From positions 1-32,551 of the forward strand of contig JAUIDW010000003.1 in assembly GCA_030428395.1 (NCBI GenBank): 32,551 nt of DNA, given 5' to 3'. Position 1 is the first letter of the stretch. The number at the start of each line of letters is the position of its first letter. Origin of the DNA: a bacterium. GTDB taxonomy: Bacteria; Planctomycetota; UBA1135; GCA-002686595. Of this stretch, positions 1 to 9,078 are shown in pieces. Below the pieces are notes generated by a model that saw only the letters and a program-made list of their open reading frames with translations, did not search any database and was not told the DNA's origin. The position numbers and the translations under genes are program-made.

Positions 1-795
1 CATCACGATCCCGAGGAACGCGCTGAGGAACACGAGCACGCCGGACATCGCCTCGGTCTGGGCCAGCAGGTAGTCGCGCTCGGTCGAGACGTCGGCGGGA
101 TACTGCTTGTGCTCGGCCAGGCTCCCGGCGAGCGCGGCCACGTCCGCGTCGGGGCGCAGGGCGGCGACGACGCGGTTGGGACCCGGCAGGTCGAGGCCCC
201 GGCGCACGCGGTCGAAGTCGCCCCAGATCTCGGAGTCGAAGGGCCCGTCGCTCTCGAACACGCCGACGACGCGCATCGGCGTCATGTCGAGGTCGACGAC
301 GTCTCCGACGCCGCAGCCCCGGATGCGGTCGACCAGGCCGTTGCCGACCATGACCTCGTCGCTGCCGGGCTCGGGGCGGCGGCCCTCGACGACGCGCAGC
401 GCGTCGCCGCGGATGGCGTAGGTCGCGGGCTGCACGCCGCGCACGGTGACGTTGACCTCGCCGCCGTCGAGGCGCGGGCGGCGCGCGGCCACGACGCACT
501 CCATCGACGCGAGCGGCTGCCCGTCCGCGCCGGTCGCGATCTCGTTCACGGACTTGATCAGCAGCTGACCGCGGTCGCGCGAGAAGGCGCTGACGCCCTC
601 CGACACGGCCCCCTGGCGCAGGAACACGGCGACGTCCTCGCGGCCCGCGTCGGCGTAGAGCGTCGCGAAGCCCTGCTGCAGCGCGAGCACGCTGGCGACC
701 ACGGCCACGGTCGCGCCGATGCCGAGCACGGTCAGGACCAGGGCCGTGCGCCTGACGAACAGGCTCTGCAGGTTGTAGCTGAAGGGGACGAGCAC
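1..795 (-). CDS. ABC exporter permease (FtsX/MacB-like), 3' part missing
   Basis: This is the second of two permeases in a three-gene exporter operon, and its end lies beyond the left edge of the window. It starts at a GTG (795-793), five bases after the stop of the preceding permease, with a GAGGGAG ribosome site seven bases upstream. The 265 visible residues begin with a short cytoplasmic stretch and a membrane helix at about residues 15-40. A long polar extracytoplasmic domain follows (MacB-like periplasmic core), then the start of a second helix near the edge. Family knowledge: such permeases pair with a LolD/MacB-type ATPase to move lipoproteins, peptides or drugs from the inner membrane. 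The substrate cannot be read here. The periplasmic core plus ATPase context support the family; the FtsX domain itself is mostly outside the window. Confidence 0.85.
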   Translation of the reverse strand, partial: MLVPFSYNLQSLFVRRTALVLTVLGIGATVAVVASVLALQQGFATLYADAGREDVAVFLRQGAVSEGVSAFSRDRGQLLIKSVNEIATGADGQPLASMECVVAARRPRLDGGEVNVTVRGVQPATYAIRGDALRVVEGRRPEPGSDEVMVGNGLVDRIRGCGVGDVVDLDMTPMRVVGVFESDGPFDSEIWGDFDRVRRGLDLPGPNRVVAALRPDADVAALAGSLAEHKQYPADVSTERDYLLAQTEAMSGVLVFLSAFLGIVM

Positions 796-799
796 GGCG

Positions 800-1966
800 C
801 TACTCCCTCGCTCCCAGGGCGTCGACGACGCGCAGCCGGCCGGCGCGCCACGCGGGGAAGGCGCCCGACACGAGCCCGAGCGCGACGGCGATGCCGAGGC
901 CGAGCCGGACCGTGCGGGGCGCGACGGCGAAGCCGGGGAAGCTGCCGCCGAGCGCCGCGGCGATGCCGTCCTGGGCCAGCAGCGCGAGCCCCACGCCGAG
1001 GGCGCCGCCGAGCCCGCACAGCGTCAGCGCCTGCGCGATCAGCAGGCCGAAGGCGCGCCCGTCGCCGAAGCCGAGCGCCTTGAGGACGCCGAGGTCGCGC
1101 GTCTGGTCGCGCGCGGTCAGCAGCATCGTGTTGACGCACGCCAGCAGGATCGCCGCCAGCACGCCGCCCCCGATCGCCGTCAGGAAGAACGGGATGTTGC
1201 CGAACATCGACACGAACTGCGCCTGGAACTGGGCCTCGGGGGCGGTCTGCACGCGCTGCGGGCCCGCGGCGAACAGCTCGTCGACGGCGGCCGACACCGA
1301 CGCGGGGTCGGCCGTGGGCTCGAGCTTCAGGTAGTACGCGCCGACGCGCGGCGGCGTCCCGCCGGCCTTCAGCGTGCGGTCGAAGTAGTCCCAGTGGAAG
1401 AACATGCCGTGGCCCGAGAAGTTGCGCACGAGCGGGCGGTAGATGGCCTCGACCTCGAACTCCCAGGCGACGTCGGCGCCGTCGGGGTGGGGGAAGAAGA
1501 CGCCGATCAGCGGGATGCGGTCGCCGATGCCCCAGCGGAACTGGTTCGCGAGGCCCTCGCCGACGACGCAGCCGATGACGTTGCGCTCCCACGCGTCGTA
1601 GGAGCCCTGGGCCAGCTCCATCTCCTTCTCGAACAGCGCCGGCAGCCGCTCGGAGTCGACGGCGAACTGCGAGAACGGGACGTCGTTGTAGAGCGCGCCG
1701 AACCACTGCCACTTGCACGTGGACTCGACGCCGGGCACCTGCTCGATGCGGGCCTGGTAGGTCGGCGGGAGGCCGACGAAGAGGCTGACGGTCGACTGGA
1801 CGACCATGCGCTGTGCGCTGGCGGCCGCGAGGCCGGCCTCGAGCGTCGTGATGACCGAGCGCAGCGTGCAGAACAGGAACAGCGCGATCGCCAGCGAGCC
1901 GACGGTGAGCAGCGAGCGCAGCGGGTGCCGCGTCAGGTTGCGCAGCACGAGGAGCGGGAACTCCAT
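800..1966 (-). CDS. ABC exporter permease (FtsX/MacB-like)
   Basis: This is a 388-residue inner-membrane permease. The start (ATG 1966) lies five bases after the ATPase stop, so the two are probably co-translated. A helix at about residues 17-40 is followed by an extracytoplasmic domain of about 220 residues. Three helices come next (about 265-292, 310-337 and 355-378), the classic MacB/FtsX arrangement. The cytoplasmic loop after helix 2 carries the D-x-T-R-D-L-G-V-L-K-A-L-G sequence typical of the FtsX domain, which contacts the ATPase. The next permease follows after a five-base gap. Two different permeases with one ATPase suggests a heterodimeric transporter like LolCDE, but the sequences alone do not reveal the cargo. 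No partner membrane-fusion protein is next to it on the right. Confidence 0.88.
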   Translation of the reverse strand: MEFPLLVLRNLTRHPLRSLLTVGSLAIALFLFCTLRSVITTLEAGLAAASAQRMVVQSTVSLFVGLPPTYQARIEQVPGVESTCKWQWFGALYNDVPFSQFAVDSERLPALFEKEMELAQGSYDAWERNVIGCVVGEGLANQFRWGIGDRIPLIGVFFPHPDGADVAWEFEVEAIYRPLVRNFSGHGMFFHWDYFDRTLKAGGTPPRVGAYYLKLEPTADPASVSAAVDELFAAGPQRVQTAPEAQFQAQFVSMFGNIPFFLTAIGGGVLAAILLACVNTMLLTARDQTRDLGVLKALGFGDGRAFGLLIAQALTLCGLGGALGVGLALLAQDGIAAALGGSFPGFAVAPRTVRLGLGIAVALGLVSGAFPAWRAGRLRVVDALGARE

Positions 1967-1971
1967 CGGGC

Positions 1972-2685
1972 TCAGGCCTGCGCGCCGTGGGCGACGGCAG
2001 GCTCCTCGAGACCGCCGAGCCGACCCTTGTCGATGTGCACGATGCGGTCGGAGCGCTCGGCGGCCAGCGGGTCGTGCGTGACCATGAGCACGGTCTTCTG
2101 CAGCTCGCGGCTGAGCCGCCCGAGCAGCTCGAGCACCTGGTCGGCGGCCTCGCGGTCCAGGTCGCCCGTGGGCTCGTCCGCGAGGATCAGGTCGGGGTCG
2201 GTGGCGATGGCGCGCGCGATCGCCACGCGCTGCTCCTGGCCGCCCGAGAGCTGGCCCGGCCGGTGCTTCGCGCGGTCGGCGAGGCCGACGAGCTCGAGCG
2301 CGTGCATGGCCTGCTCGCGGCGCCGCTGGCGCGAGAGCGGCGTCAGCAGCAGCGGCAGGCGCACGTTCTGGTACGCGGTCAGGACCGAGATCAGGTTGAA
2401 GCCCTGGAACACGAACCCGATCGTGTCCGCGCGCCAGCGCGAGAGCTCCGAGCCGGAGAGGGCCATCAGGTCGGCGCCGCCCACGAACACCTCGCCCGAG
2501 TCGGGCCGGTCCAGCGCTCCGACGACGTTGAGCAGCGTCGTCTTGCCCGAGCCCGACGGCCCCATGAGCGCGTAGAACTGCCCGCGCTCCATGTCGAGGT
2601 CGAGGCGGTCGAGCACCGTGAGGGTCTCGCCTCCGCGGCGGTAGGCCTTCGTCAGGTTCCGGACGCGGATCATGGGCTCGGTCAT
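1972..2685 (-). CDS. ABC exporter ATPase (LolD/MacB type)
   Basis: This 237-residue ATP-binding protein energises the two adjacent permeases. All motifs are intact: Walker A GPSGSGKT (42-49), Q-loop Gln94, signature LSGGQ (146-150), Walker B ending in Asp170-Glu171, and the switch His204 in THD. The length and the motif set match the LolD/MacB/FtsE group, which serves FtsX-type permeases. The ATG at 2685 is preceded by GAGGAG six bases upstream, which fixes the start. It is the first gene of the operon. The nearest gene upstream, the dehydrogenase, is on the same strand about 270 bases away. A C-terminal tail after about residue 215 is unremarkable. Confidence in the family is very high; the substrate is unknown. 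Confidence 0.96.
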   Translation of the reverse strand: MTEPMIRVRNLTKAYRRGGETLTVLDRLDLDMERGQFYALMGPSGSGKTTLLNVVGALDRPDSGEVFVGGADLMALSGSELSRWRADTIGFVFQGFNLISVLTAYQNVRLPLLLTPLSRQRRREQAMHALELVGLADRAKHRPGQLSGGQEQRVAIARAIATDPDLILADEPTGDLDREAADQVLELLGRLSRELQKTVLMVTHDPLAAERSDRIVHIDKGRLGGLEEPAVAHGAQA

Positions 2686-2739
2686 GGAGCTCCTCGGGCC
2701 GAGGTCGAGTCCGCGCGCACCTCCGCGCGGCGAGCGGGC

Positions 2740-2745
2740 AGCCTA
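2740..2745 (-). promoter_or_regulatory. Candidate -10 element of the ABC operon
   Basis: On the minus strand the hexamer reads TAGGCT inside GGTTAGGCTG, about 55 bases before the ATPase start. No good -35 element is visible. It resembles TAGNNT hexamers found upstream of several other genes in this window, and that resemblance is the main reason for listing it. Confidence 0.25.
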
Positions 2746-2820
2746 ACCGGCACCGGGGCGCGACGGAACCCGACGCGGCGCGCGGTCGCCGGGGCGCCGC
2801 CGGCCCGCGCGGCGCCATCC

Positions 2821-2861
2821 ATGGGAGCGGGCCATGGGAGCGGGAGCGGCCGCGGGAGCGG
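2821..2861. repeat. Short tandem GGGAGCGG repeats
   Basis: The word ATGGGAGCGGG occurs at 2821-2831 and again at 2834-2844. The core GGGAGCGG occurs four times (2823, 2836, 2842 and 2854). The repeats lie in the 270-base spacer between the dehydrogenase stop and the ABC operon, upstream of its candidate -10. They could be a simple-sequence expansion or binding sites; nothing else in this spacer looks coding. Confidence 0.5.
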
Positions 2862-2955
2862 GACGGAAGCGCGCGCGGCGCGCCGGGCCCGGGGTCCGGC
2901 CGGCGGCGGAACCGCGCCGGCCGGTCGATCGGCGCGCGCCCCGGACCGGCGGCCC

Positions 2956-4200
2956 TCAGAGCGCGATCTTCTCCCGCACGTTCCGCCGCGCCAGCGCGGC
3001 CTTCCCGACGCGGCGGATCGCGAGGACGAAGGCCGCCGTGCGCAGGTCGATGCTCTTCTCCCTCGCCACGTCGCGGACGGACGCGAACGCGCGGGTCATC
3101 GCCTTCTCGAGCTCGGCGTGGACGCGCTCGAGCTCCCAGCGGAACTGCTGGACGTTCTGGGCCCACTCAAAGTAGCTGACGGTCACCCCGCCGGCGTTGG
3201 CCAGGATGTCGGGCACGACGAGGACGCCGCGCTCGCGCAGGATCGCGTCGGCGGCCGGCGTCGTGGGGCCGTTCGCGCCCTCGACGACGATCCGGGCGCG
3301 CACGTCGCGGGCGTTGTCCTCGGTGAGGACGTCCTCGATCGCGGCGGGGACGAGGACGTCGGCGCCCCACGTGAGGACCTCGGAGCCCTCGATCGGGTCG
3401 CCGCCGGGGAAGCCGGCGACCGTGCGGTGCTCGAGCGCCCACCCGGAGAGCTGCGCGACGTCGAGCCCCTCGGCGTTCGCGACGCCCCCGAGGTGGTCCC
3501 CGACCGCGACGACCCGGCCGCCGCTCTCCGCGATCAGGCGCGCCGCGTGCCGGCCGACGTTCCCGAAGCCCTGCAGCGCGACCGTGACGTCGGCGATGGT
3601 CTTCTGCTCCAGCGCGAGCGCCTCGCGCAGGGCGATCGTCACGCCGAGGCCCGTCGCCTCCTCGCGCCCGGCGGAGCCGAACAGGTGCTCGGGCTTGCCC
3701 GTCACCACGGCCGGCGAGAACCCCTGGTACTTCGAGTACTCGTCCATGATCCACGCCATCACGTCCGCGTTCGTGTTGACGTCGGGCGCGGGGACGTCGA
3801 GCGTCGGGCCGATCACGTCCTTGGTCTGCGCCACGAACTGGCGCGTGAGCGCGTCGAGCTCCGCGCGGGTCATCGTCTCGGGGTCGCAGTCGATGCCGCC
3901 CTTCGCGCCGCCGAAGGGCACGTCCACCACGGCGGTCTTCCACGTCATCAGGTTCGCGAGCGCGGTGGCGTGGTCCTCGTCGACCGTCGGGTGGTAGCGC
4001 AGGCCGCCCTTCATCGGGCCGCGCGCCGCGTTGTGCTGCACGCGGTAGCCCGTGTTGTGGTGGAGCTTGCCCTCGTCGTCCTCGATCACCAGGTCGACCT
4101 TCACGACGCGGAACGGCGAGAGGAGGATCTCGCGCACCTTCGTCGAGAGGCCGAGGACGTCCGCGGCGGCGTGGAAGTACCGGTGGCTGGCGTCGAGCAT
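2956..4200 (-). CDS. gdhA: Glutamate dehydrogenase (Glu/Leu/Phe/Val family)
   Basis: This 414-residue oxidoreductase interconverts glutamate with 2-oxoglutarate and ammonia. The hexameric-GDH active site is present: Lys64 in PMKGGLR, Lys88 in TWK, catalytic Lys100 in PFGGAKGG and Asp140 in PAPDVNT. The Rossmann motif GFGNVG (211-216) is followed by an Asp at the end of the second strand, which hints at NAD rather than NADP. The length fits the short bacterial and archaeal GDHs. The ATG at 4200 has GGAG about nine bases upstream. It is a single gene, divergent from the efflux operon. Leucine or phenylalanine dehydrogenases share the fold but are usually shorter and differ in the pocket, so GDH is preferred. 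The gene symbol is assigned by family only. Confidence 0.92.
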   Translation of the reverse strand: MLDASHRYFHAAADVLGLSTKVREILLSPFRVVKVDLVIEDDEGKLHHNTGYRVQHNAARGPMKGGLRYHPTVDEDHATALANLMTWKTAVVDVPFGGAKGGIDCDPETMTRAELDALTRQFVAQTKDVIGPTLDVPAPDVNTNADVMAWIMDEYSKYQGFSPAVVTGKPEHLFGSAGREEATGLGVTIALREALALEQKTIADVTVALQGFGNVGRHAARLIAESGGRVVAVGDHLGGVANAEGLDVAQLSGWALEHRTVAGFPGGDPIEGSEVLTWGADVLVPAAIEDVLTEDNARDVRARIVVEGANGPTTPAADAILRERGVLVVPDILANAGGVTVSYFEWAQNVQQFRWELERVHAELEKAMTRAFASVRDVAREKSIDLRTAAFVLAIRRVGKAALARRNVREKIAL

Positions 4201-4683
4201 GGGCGTCTCCGGGCGAGGGGAGGGAGGCGTGCACTGTCCCCCCGAGGCCCGCCCCGGCGCAAGGGGGCGCGTTCGCGGAGGGCGGGCCCCGGTCCGGAGC
4301 GGGCGACCGCGGCGGCCCGGACGCTCGGAGGTCCAGGTCGCGACGGGGGAGCCACCGTCCCGGACCGCGGGGTCCGCGCCGTGGAGCGCGACCGCTTGCG
4401 TGCCCGGCGGGTCGAACGTGACGTCCTCCGAGGGCGGCTGGAAGTCGGCGGGGATTCCCCGTGGGGGCTGGCGGGCGGTTCCGGCGGTCGGAAGAATACG
4501 ACGATGGGCGACCCAGGCCTCTGCGCGCGAACGTCGGGGACGCCCTCGCGTCCCGCGGGGGCGCGAGGGGTCGGCAGCGCCCCGCCCCGGCGGCTGCGGG
4601 CGCGCCGCCGCGGTCCGGGCGTCGCCGGAGCCGCCCATCCGTCCCGGCTCGACCTGCGCGAAAGCACCCCCATGGAGCACTCG
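4201..4683. other. Divergent spacer between gdhA and efflux operon
   Basis: This 483-base region shows no convincing gene. It must hold the promoters of the dehydrogenase (minus) and the efflux operon (plus). A perfect inverted repeat, CGGACC four bases GGTCCG, lies at 4361-4376. A relatively AT-rich patch (GAAGAATACGACGATG) at 4491-4506 could house the efflux promoter. No regulator gene is encoded here. Confidence 0.5.
4233..4262 (-). promoter_or_regulatory. Candidate sigma-70 promoter of the dehydrogenase
   Basis: On the minus strand TTGCGC (4262-4257) is followed after 18 bases by GACAGT (4238-4233). This would place the transcript start near 4226, about 25 bases before the ATG, just upstream of the GGAG ribosome site. 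The hexamers match the consensus only partly. Confidence 0.3.
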
Positions 4684-5883
4684 ATGAAGACCTCGTGGCT
4701 GCTGGCTGCGGCCGTCCTGGCCCTGGCCGGCTGCCGGAAGGAAGAGGCCGGTGCGGCGGCCCCCCCGCCCGACGTGCTCGTCGCGGAGGTCCTGCAGCGC
4801 GACGTCCCCATCTACACGGAGGCGCTGGGACAGACGCGCGGCAGCAACGAGGTGGAGATCCGCGCCCGGGTCGAGGGCTACCTCGAGACCGTCGAGTTCC
4901 AGGAGGGCTCCATGGTCGAGAAGGGGCAGCTGCTGTACACGATCGACCCGCGCCCGTTCCAGACGGCCCTGACGCGCGCGCTGGCGCAGCAGGCCGAGGC
5001 CGAGGCGGACCTCGCGCGGGCCCGGCAGGACGTGGCGCGCAACGAGCCCCTGGTCGAGAAGAACGCCATCTCCCGGGAGGAGTACGAGACGTCCGTGGCC
5101 GTCGAGCGCGCCGCCGCGGCCGCCCTGGACGCGGCCGCCGCCGAGGTCGAGTCCGCCCAGCTGGACCTCGGCTACACGCGCGTCGAGGCCCCCGTCGCGG
5201 GGATGATCGGGAAGACGGAGGTCCAGCCGGGCGCGCTGATCCGGCGCGTGCAGGGCACGCTGCTCACGCAGGTCTCGAGCCTCGACCCGATCCACGTGCG
5301 CGCCACGATCTCCGAGCGCGACTACCTGCGGTTCGCGCGCAGGGCCGAGGCTTCCGGCCGGCCCGGGATGCACGCGGACTACGAGCTGATCCTCGCCGAC
5401 GGCACGGTCCACGCGCACACGGGCAAGCTGTCGTTCGTCGACCGCGCCGTCGACCCGCGCACCGGGACGATCCTCGTCGAGGTCTCCTTCCCCAACCCCG
5501 GGCATCTCGTGCGACCGGGGCAGTACGCGCGCGTGCGCGTCGCCGTCGAGACGAAGCAGGGGGCGCTGCTGGTGCCGCAGCGCGCCGTGCAGGAGCTGCA
5601 GGGGCTGTACAGCGTCGCGGTCGTCGGCTCCGGGAACGAGGTCGAGATCCGCGCGGTGACTCCGGCCGAGCGGATCGGGACGCTCTGGCGCATCGAGTCC
5701 GGCCTCGCCCCCGGGGAGCGGATCGTGGTCGAGGGGTTGCAGAAGGTGCGACCCGGGGTCGTCGTCGCGCCGGAGGAGACCGAGATCCGGGAGGACGCGC
5801 TCGAGCCCCGCGGCGGTGCCGCGGCCTCGCCGCCTCCGGGGTCCGGCGGTCCGGACGAGCCCGCCGCCGCCGAGGAAGGCTGA
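4684..5883 (+). CDS. RND efflux periplasmic adaptor lipoprotein (AcrA/MexA type)
   Basis: This 399-residue membrane-fusion protein links the inner-membrane pump to the outer-membrane channel. The signal sequence ends in the lipobox LAGC (Cys17), so it should be lipid-anchored in the inner membrane like AcrA. A biotinyl-lipoyl-like segment (about 55-90) leads into an Ala/Glu-rich alpha-helical hairpin (about 95-160). The second lipoyl half contains VEAPVAGMIG, and beta-barrel and membrane-proximal domains follow. The C-terminus is a Pro/Gly/Ala-rich tail. The ATG at 4684 is chosen over the one at 4672 because GGAG (4674-4677) sits six bases upstream and the lipoprotein signal then starts normally. 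The pump gene follows after three bases. Confidence 0.93.
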   Translation: MKTSWLLAAAVLALAGCRKEEAGAAAPPPDVLVAEVLQRDVPIYTEALGQTRGSNEVEIRARVEGYLETVEFQEGSMVEKGQLLYTIDPRPFQTALTRALAQQAEAEADLARARQDVARNEPLVEKNAISREEYETSVAVERAAAAALDAAAAEVESAQLDLGYTRVEAPVAGMIGKTEVQPGALIRRVQGTLLTQVSSLDPIHVRATISERDYLRFARRAEASGRPGMHADYELILADGTVHAHTGKLSFVDRAVDPRTGTILVEVSFPNPGHLVRPGQYARVRVAVETKQGALLVPQRAVQELQGLYSVAVVGSGNEVEIRAVTPAERIGTLWRIESGLAPGERIVVEGLQKVRPGVVVAPEETEIREDALEPRGGAAASPPPGSGGPDEPAAAEEG

Positions 5884-5886
5884 GCC

Positions 5887-8800
5887 TTGGCCAGCTTCTT
5901 CATCCGGCGACCGATCGTCGCGATCGTCATCTCGATCCTGATCGTGATCCTGGGCGGGTTCACGCTCACCACGCTCAGCGTCGAGCAGTACCCGTTCCTC
6001 GCGCCGCCGACCATCCGGGTGACGGCCAACTACCTCGGCGCCTCCGCCGTCGCGGTGGAGCAGTCCGTCGCCACGCCCATCGAGCAGGAGGTCAACGGCG
6101 TCGAGAACATGGTCTACATGAAGTCCTCGAACACGAGCGACGGACGGATGCTGCTCGACGTCAGCTTCGCCGTCGGCGTGAACCAGGACATGGCCAACGT
6201 CCTCACGCAGAACCGCGTCTCGGCGGCCCAGGCCCGGCTGCCGCAGGAGGTGATCGCCCAGGGAGTGACCGTCAAGAAGCAGAGCCCCAGCATCCTGATG
6301 CTGATCTCGCTCTACTCGCCGGGCGAGACCTACGACGCGAACTTCCTCATCAACTACTGCGGGATCAACCTGCGCGACCAGCTCCTGCGCATCCCCGGCA
6401 TCGCCCAGGTCGACCTGTTCGGGGGAACCGACTACGGCATGCGCGTCTGGCTCGAGCCGGACAAGCTGGCGAGCTACGAGCTCACGCCCGCCGACGTGGC
6501 CGCGGCCATCCGCGAGCAGAACCTGCAGGCGCCCGGGGGCCGCATCGGGATGGCGCCCGCGCCGCCGGGACAGGAGTTCACGTACACGGTCAACGCGCCC
6601 GGCCGCCTGGTCGAGCCGGCGGAGTTCGAGGACATCATCGTCCGCGAGACCGAGGACGGCGCCCAGATCCAGATCCGCGACATCGGGCGCGTCGAGCTCG
6701 GGTCCCAGGACTACAACTCGTTCGGCCGGCTCGACGGCAAGCCGGCCGGCGCCATGGCGCTGTACCTGCTGCCGGGCGCGAACCAGCTGGAGGCCTCCGA
6801 GCAGATCTACGCGACCATGGAGCGGGCGAGGGAGTTCTTCCCGCCCGACGTCGACTACAAGATCGTCTACGACACGACACCCGCCGTCGAGGCGTCGATC
6901 GAGTCGATCGTCCACACGTTCTTCGAGGCGTTCGTGCTCGTCACGCTCGTCGTCCTGATCTTCCTCCAGAACTTCCGGGCGACGCTGATCCCGCTCCTGA
7001 CCGTCCCGGTCTCGCTGATCGGGACGTTCCTCTTCTTCCCGGTGCTCGGGTTCTCGCTCAACACGCTGTCGATGTTCGGGCTCGTGCTGGCGATCGGCAC
7101 CGTGGTCGACGACGCGATCGTGGTGGTCGAGGCGGTGATGCACCACATCGAGCGCGGGCTGACGCCCCGCGAGGCGACCGTCCAGGCCATGAAGGAGGTC
7201 TCCGGACCGGTCGTGGGCATGTCGCTGATCCTCTCGGCGGTGTTCATGCCGGTCGCCTTCCTGGGGGGGCTGACGGGGCAGATGTACCAGCAGTTCGCGC
7301 TGACCATCGCGATCTCGGTGCTGCTGTCGGCCTTCTGCGCGCTGTCCCTGGCGCCGGCCCTCGCGGCCATGATCCTGAAGCCCGTGAAGGAGGGCGGCCG
7401 CGGACCGCTGCGCTGGTTCTACCGGCAGTTCAACCGCGGGTTCGAGGCGACGACCAGCGGCTACGTCGGGCTCTCGCGCCTGCTGGTCCGGCGCGCCTCG
7501 CTCTCGATCCTGGTGCTGGTGGCGGTCGTGTTCGGCGCCTGGTTCTTCGGCAAGGAGGTGCCCGCCGGCTTCATCCCCGACGAGGACCAGGGGCTGGTCG
7601 GCGTCAACGTGCAGCTCCCGGCGGCCGCGTCGCTCGAGCGCACGAGCGACGTGCTGGCGCAGGTCGAGGAGATCCTCGGCCGCACCGAGGGCATCCAGTC
7701 CTTCGCCACGATCGGCGGCTACGGCGTCGTGACGAACACCTACCAGCCGAACTTCGGGACCATCTTCGCCCGGCTCGATCCCTGGGAGGAGCGCGCCAGC
7801 GAGACGCTGCACGTGAAGGGCGTCATGGCGCGGCTCGCGGCGGAGTTCCGCTCGATCCCCGAGGCGGTCGTCTTCCCGTTCAACATCCCGGCCCTGTCCG
7901 GGTTCGGCGCCTCCTCGGGCTTCAACTTCCTGCTGCAGGACACCAGCGGCACGCTGAGCGTCGCGGAGCTCGGGGAGCACACGCTGGCCTTCCTCGACGC
8001 CGCGCGGCAGCGGCCGGAGTTCGCCAACCTGTTCACCTCGTTCGACCCGCGCTACCCGCAGGTCCAGGTGAAGCTCGATCGCGACAAGGCGCGCAAGGTC
8101 GGGGTGCCCGTGGACGAGGTGTTCGAGGCCCTCTCGGCGGTGATGGGCGGCAGCTACGTCAACGACTTCAACCGCTTCGGCCGCCTGTACCGGGTCTACG
8201 TCCAGGCGGACGCGGACTTCCGCAGCAGCCCGGAGGACATCGGGCGCGTCTACGTCCGCAGCTCGACGACCGGGGACATGATCCCGCTGGCGACCCTCGT
8301 GGACGTGACCTCCGCCGCGGGCACCGAGATCACCAACCGCTTCAACCTGTTCCGCTCCGTGGAGATCACGGGCACGCCGGCGCGCGGCTACACCTCCGGG
8401 GAGGCCCTGGCCGCCCTGGAGGAGACGTTCGCGGAGACGATGCCCCGGGAGCTGGGCTTCGCCTTCTCCCAGCTCTCCTACCAGGAGAAGGTGGCGCCGC
8501 CCGCCGGACCGATCTTCGCCATGGCGATCGTGTTCGTGTTCCTGCTGCTCGCCGCGCTGTACGAGAGCTGGCGCCTGCCCTGGGCCGTGCTCCTGGGCTC
8601 GCCGCTGGTGGTGATGGGCGCCCTGTTCGGCGTGTGGCTCATGGGCTTCGACAACAACGTCTACGTCCAGATCGGGATCATCATGCTGGTCGGGCTCGCG
8701 GCGAAGAACGCGATCCTGATCGTCGAGTTCGCCAAGGCGAAGCACGAGGAGGGCCTGTCGATCGAGGACGCCGCGCTCGCGTCCGCGCGGCTGCGCTTCC

Positions 8801-9078
8801 GACCGATCCTGATGACCGCGTTCTCCTTCATCCTGGGCGTCGTGCCGCTGATGCTGGCGACCGGGGCCGGGGCCGGCGCGCAGAACGTCATGGGCACGGC
8901 GGTCTTCTACGGCATGCTCGTCGCGACGCTGTTCGGCGTGTTCCTGATCCCCGGCAACTTCGCGTTCATCGAGCGGCTCGGGCGCGGGCGCCGGGGCGAG
9001 GCCGCGGCGCCCGGGGTCCCGGCCCCCGGTGACGCGGAGCCGCCCGCGGCAGCGCAGGTGGAGGTGCAGGGCTCATGA
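5887..9078 (+). CDS. RND multidrug efflux pump, HAE1 family (AcrB/MexB type)
   Basis: This 1063-residue proton-driven inner-membrane transporter exports hydrophobic or amphiphilic compounds. The proton-relay residues are at the AcrB positions: Asp408 and Asp409 in the fourth helix (VVDDAIVVVE) and Lys940 (AAKNAILIVEFAK), with arginines at 970 and 972 before PILMT. The protein begins MASFFIRRPI, as HAE1 pumps do, and two large periplasmic loops separate the two six-helix halves. The start is a TTG at 5887, three bases after the adaptor stop, with a GAGGAAGG-like site about eight bases upstream; no ATG fits. Its stop overlaps the next gene by ATGA, so the three efflux proteins are translationally coupled. 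The substrate range cannot be read from sequence. Confidence 0.96.
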   Translation: MASFFIRRPIVAIVISILIVILGGFTLTTLSVEQYPFLAPPTIRVTANYLGASAVAVEQSVATPIEQEVNGVENMVYMKSSNTSDGRMLLDVSFAVGVNQDMANVLTQNRVSAAQARLPQEVIAQGVTVKKQSPSILMLISLYSPGETYDANFLINYCGINLRDQLLRIPGIAQVDLFGGTDYGMRVWLEPDKLASYELTPADVAAAIREQNLQAPGGRIGMAPAPPGQEFTYTVNAPGRLVEPAEFEDIIVRETEDGAQIQIRDIGRVELGSQDYNSFGRLDGKPAGAMALYLLPGANQLEASEQIYATMERAREFFPPDVDYKIVYDTTPAVEASIESIVHTFFEAFVLVTLVVLIFLQNFRATLIPLLTVPVSLIGTFLFFPVLGFSLNTLSMFGLVLAIGTVVDDAIVVVEAVMHHIERGLTPREATVQAMKEVSGPVVGMSLILSAVFMPVAFLGGLTGQMYQQFALTIAISVLLSAFCALSLAPALAAMILKPVKEGGRGPLRWFYRQFNRGFEATTSGYVGLSRLLVRRASLSILVLVAVVFGAWFFGKEVPAGFIPDEDQGLVGVNVQLPAAASLERTSDVLAQVEEILGRTEGIQSFATIGGYGVVTNTYQPNFGTIFARLDPWEERASETLHVKGVMARLAAEFRSIPEAVVFPFNIPALSGFGASSGFNFLLQDTSGTLSVAELGEHTLAFLDAARQRPEFANLFTSFDPRYPQVQVKLDRDKARKVGVPVDEVFEALSAVMGGSYVNDFNRFGRLYRVYVQADADFRSSPEDIGRVYVRSSTTGDMIPLATLVDVTSAAGTEITNRFNLFRSVEITGTPARGYTSGEALAALEETFAETMPRELGFAFSQLSYQEKVAPPAGPIFAMAIVFVFLLLAALYESWRLPWAVLLGSPLVVMGALFGVWLMGFDNNVYVQIGIIMLVGLAAKNAILIVEFAKAKHEEGLSIEDAALASARLRFRPILMTAFSFILGVVPLMLATGAGAGAQNVMGTAVFYGMLVATLFGVFLIPGNFAFIERLGRGRRGEAAAPGVPAPGDAEPPAAAQVEVQGS

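Noticed and set aside
2956-8745. A very long minus-strand open frame antisense to the whole efflux pump region, plus other long antisense frames such as 12771-15434 on the plus strand.
   Set aside because: The translations are Arg/Asp/His-rich and low in complexity, as expected of frames opposite GC-rich genes. Only the 2956-4200 part is a real protein (the dehydrogenase).
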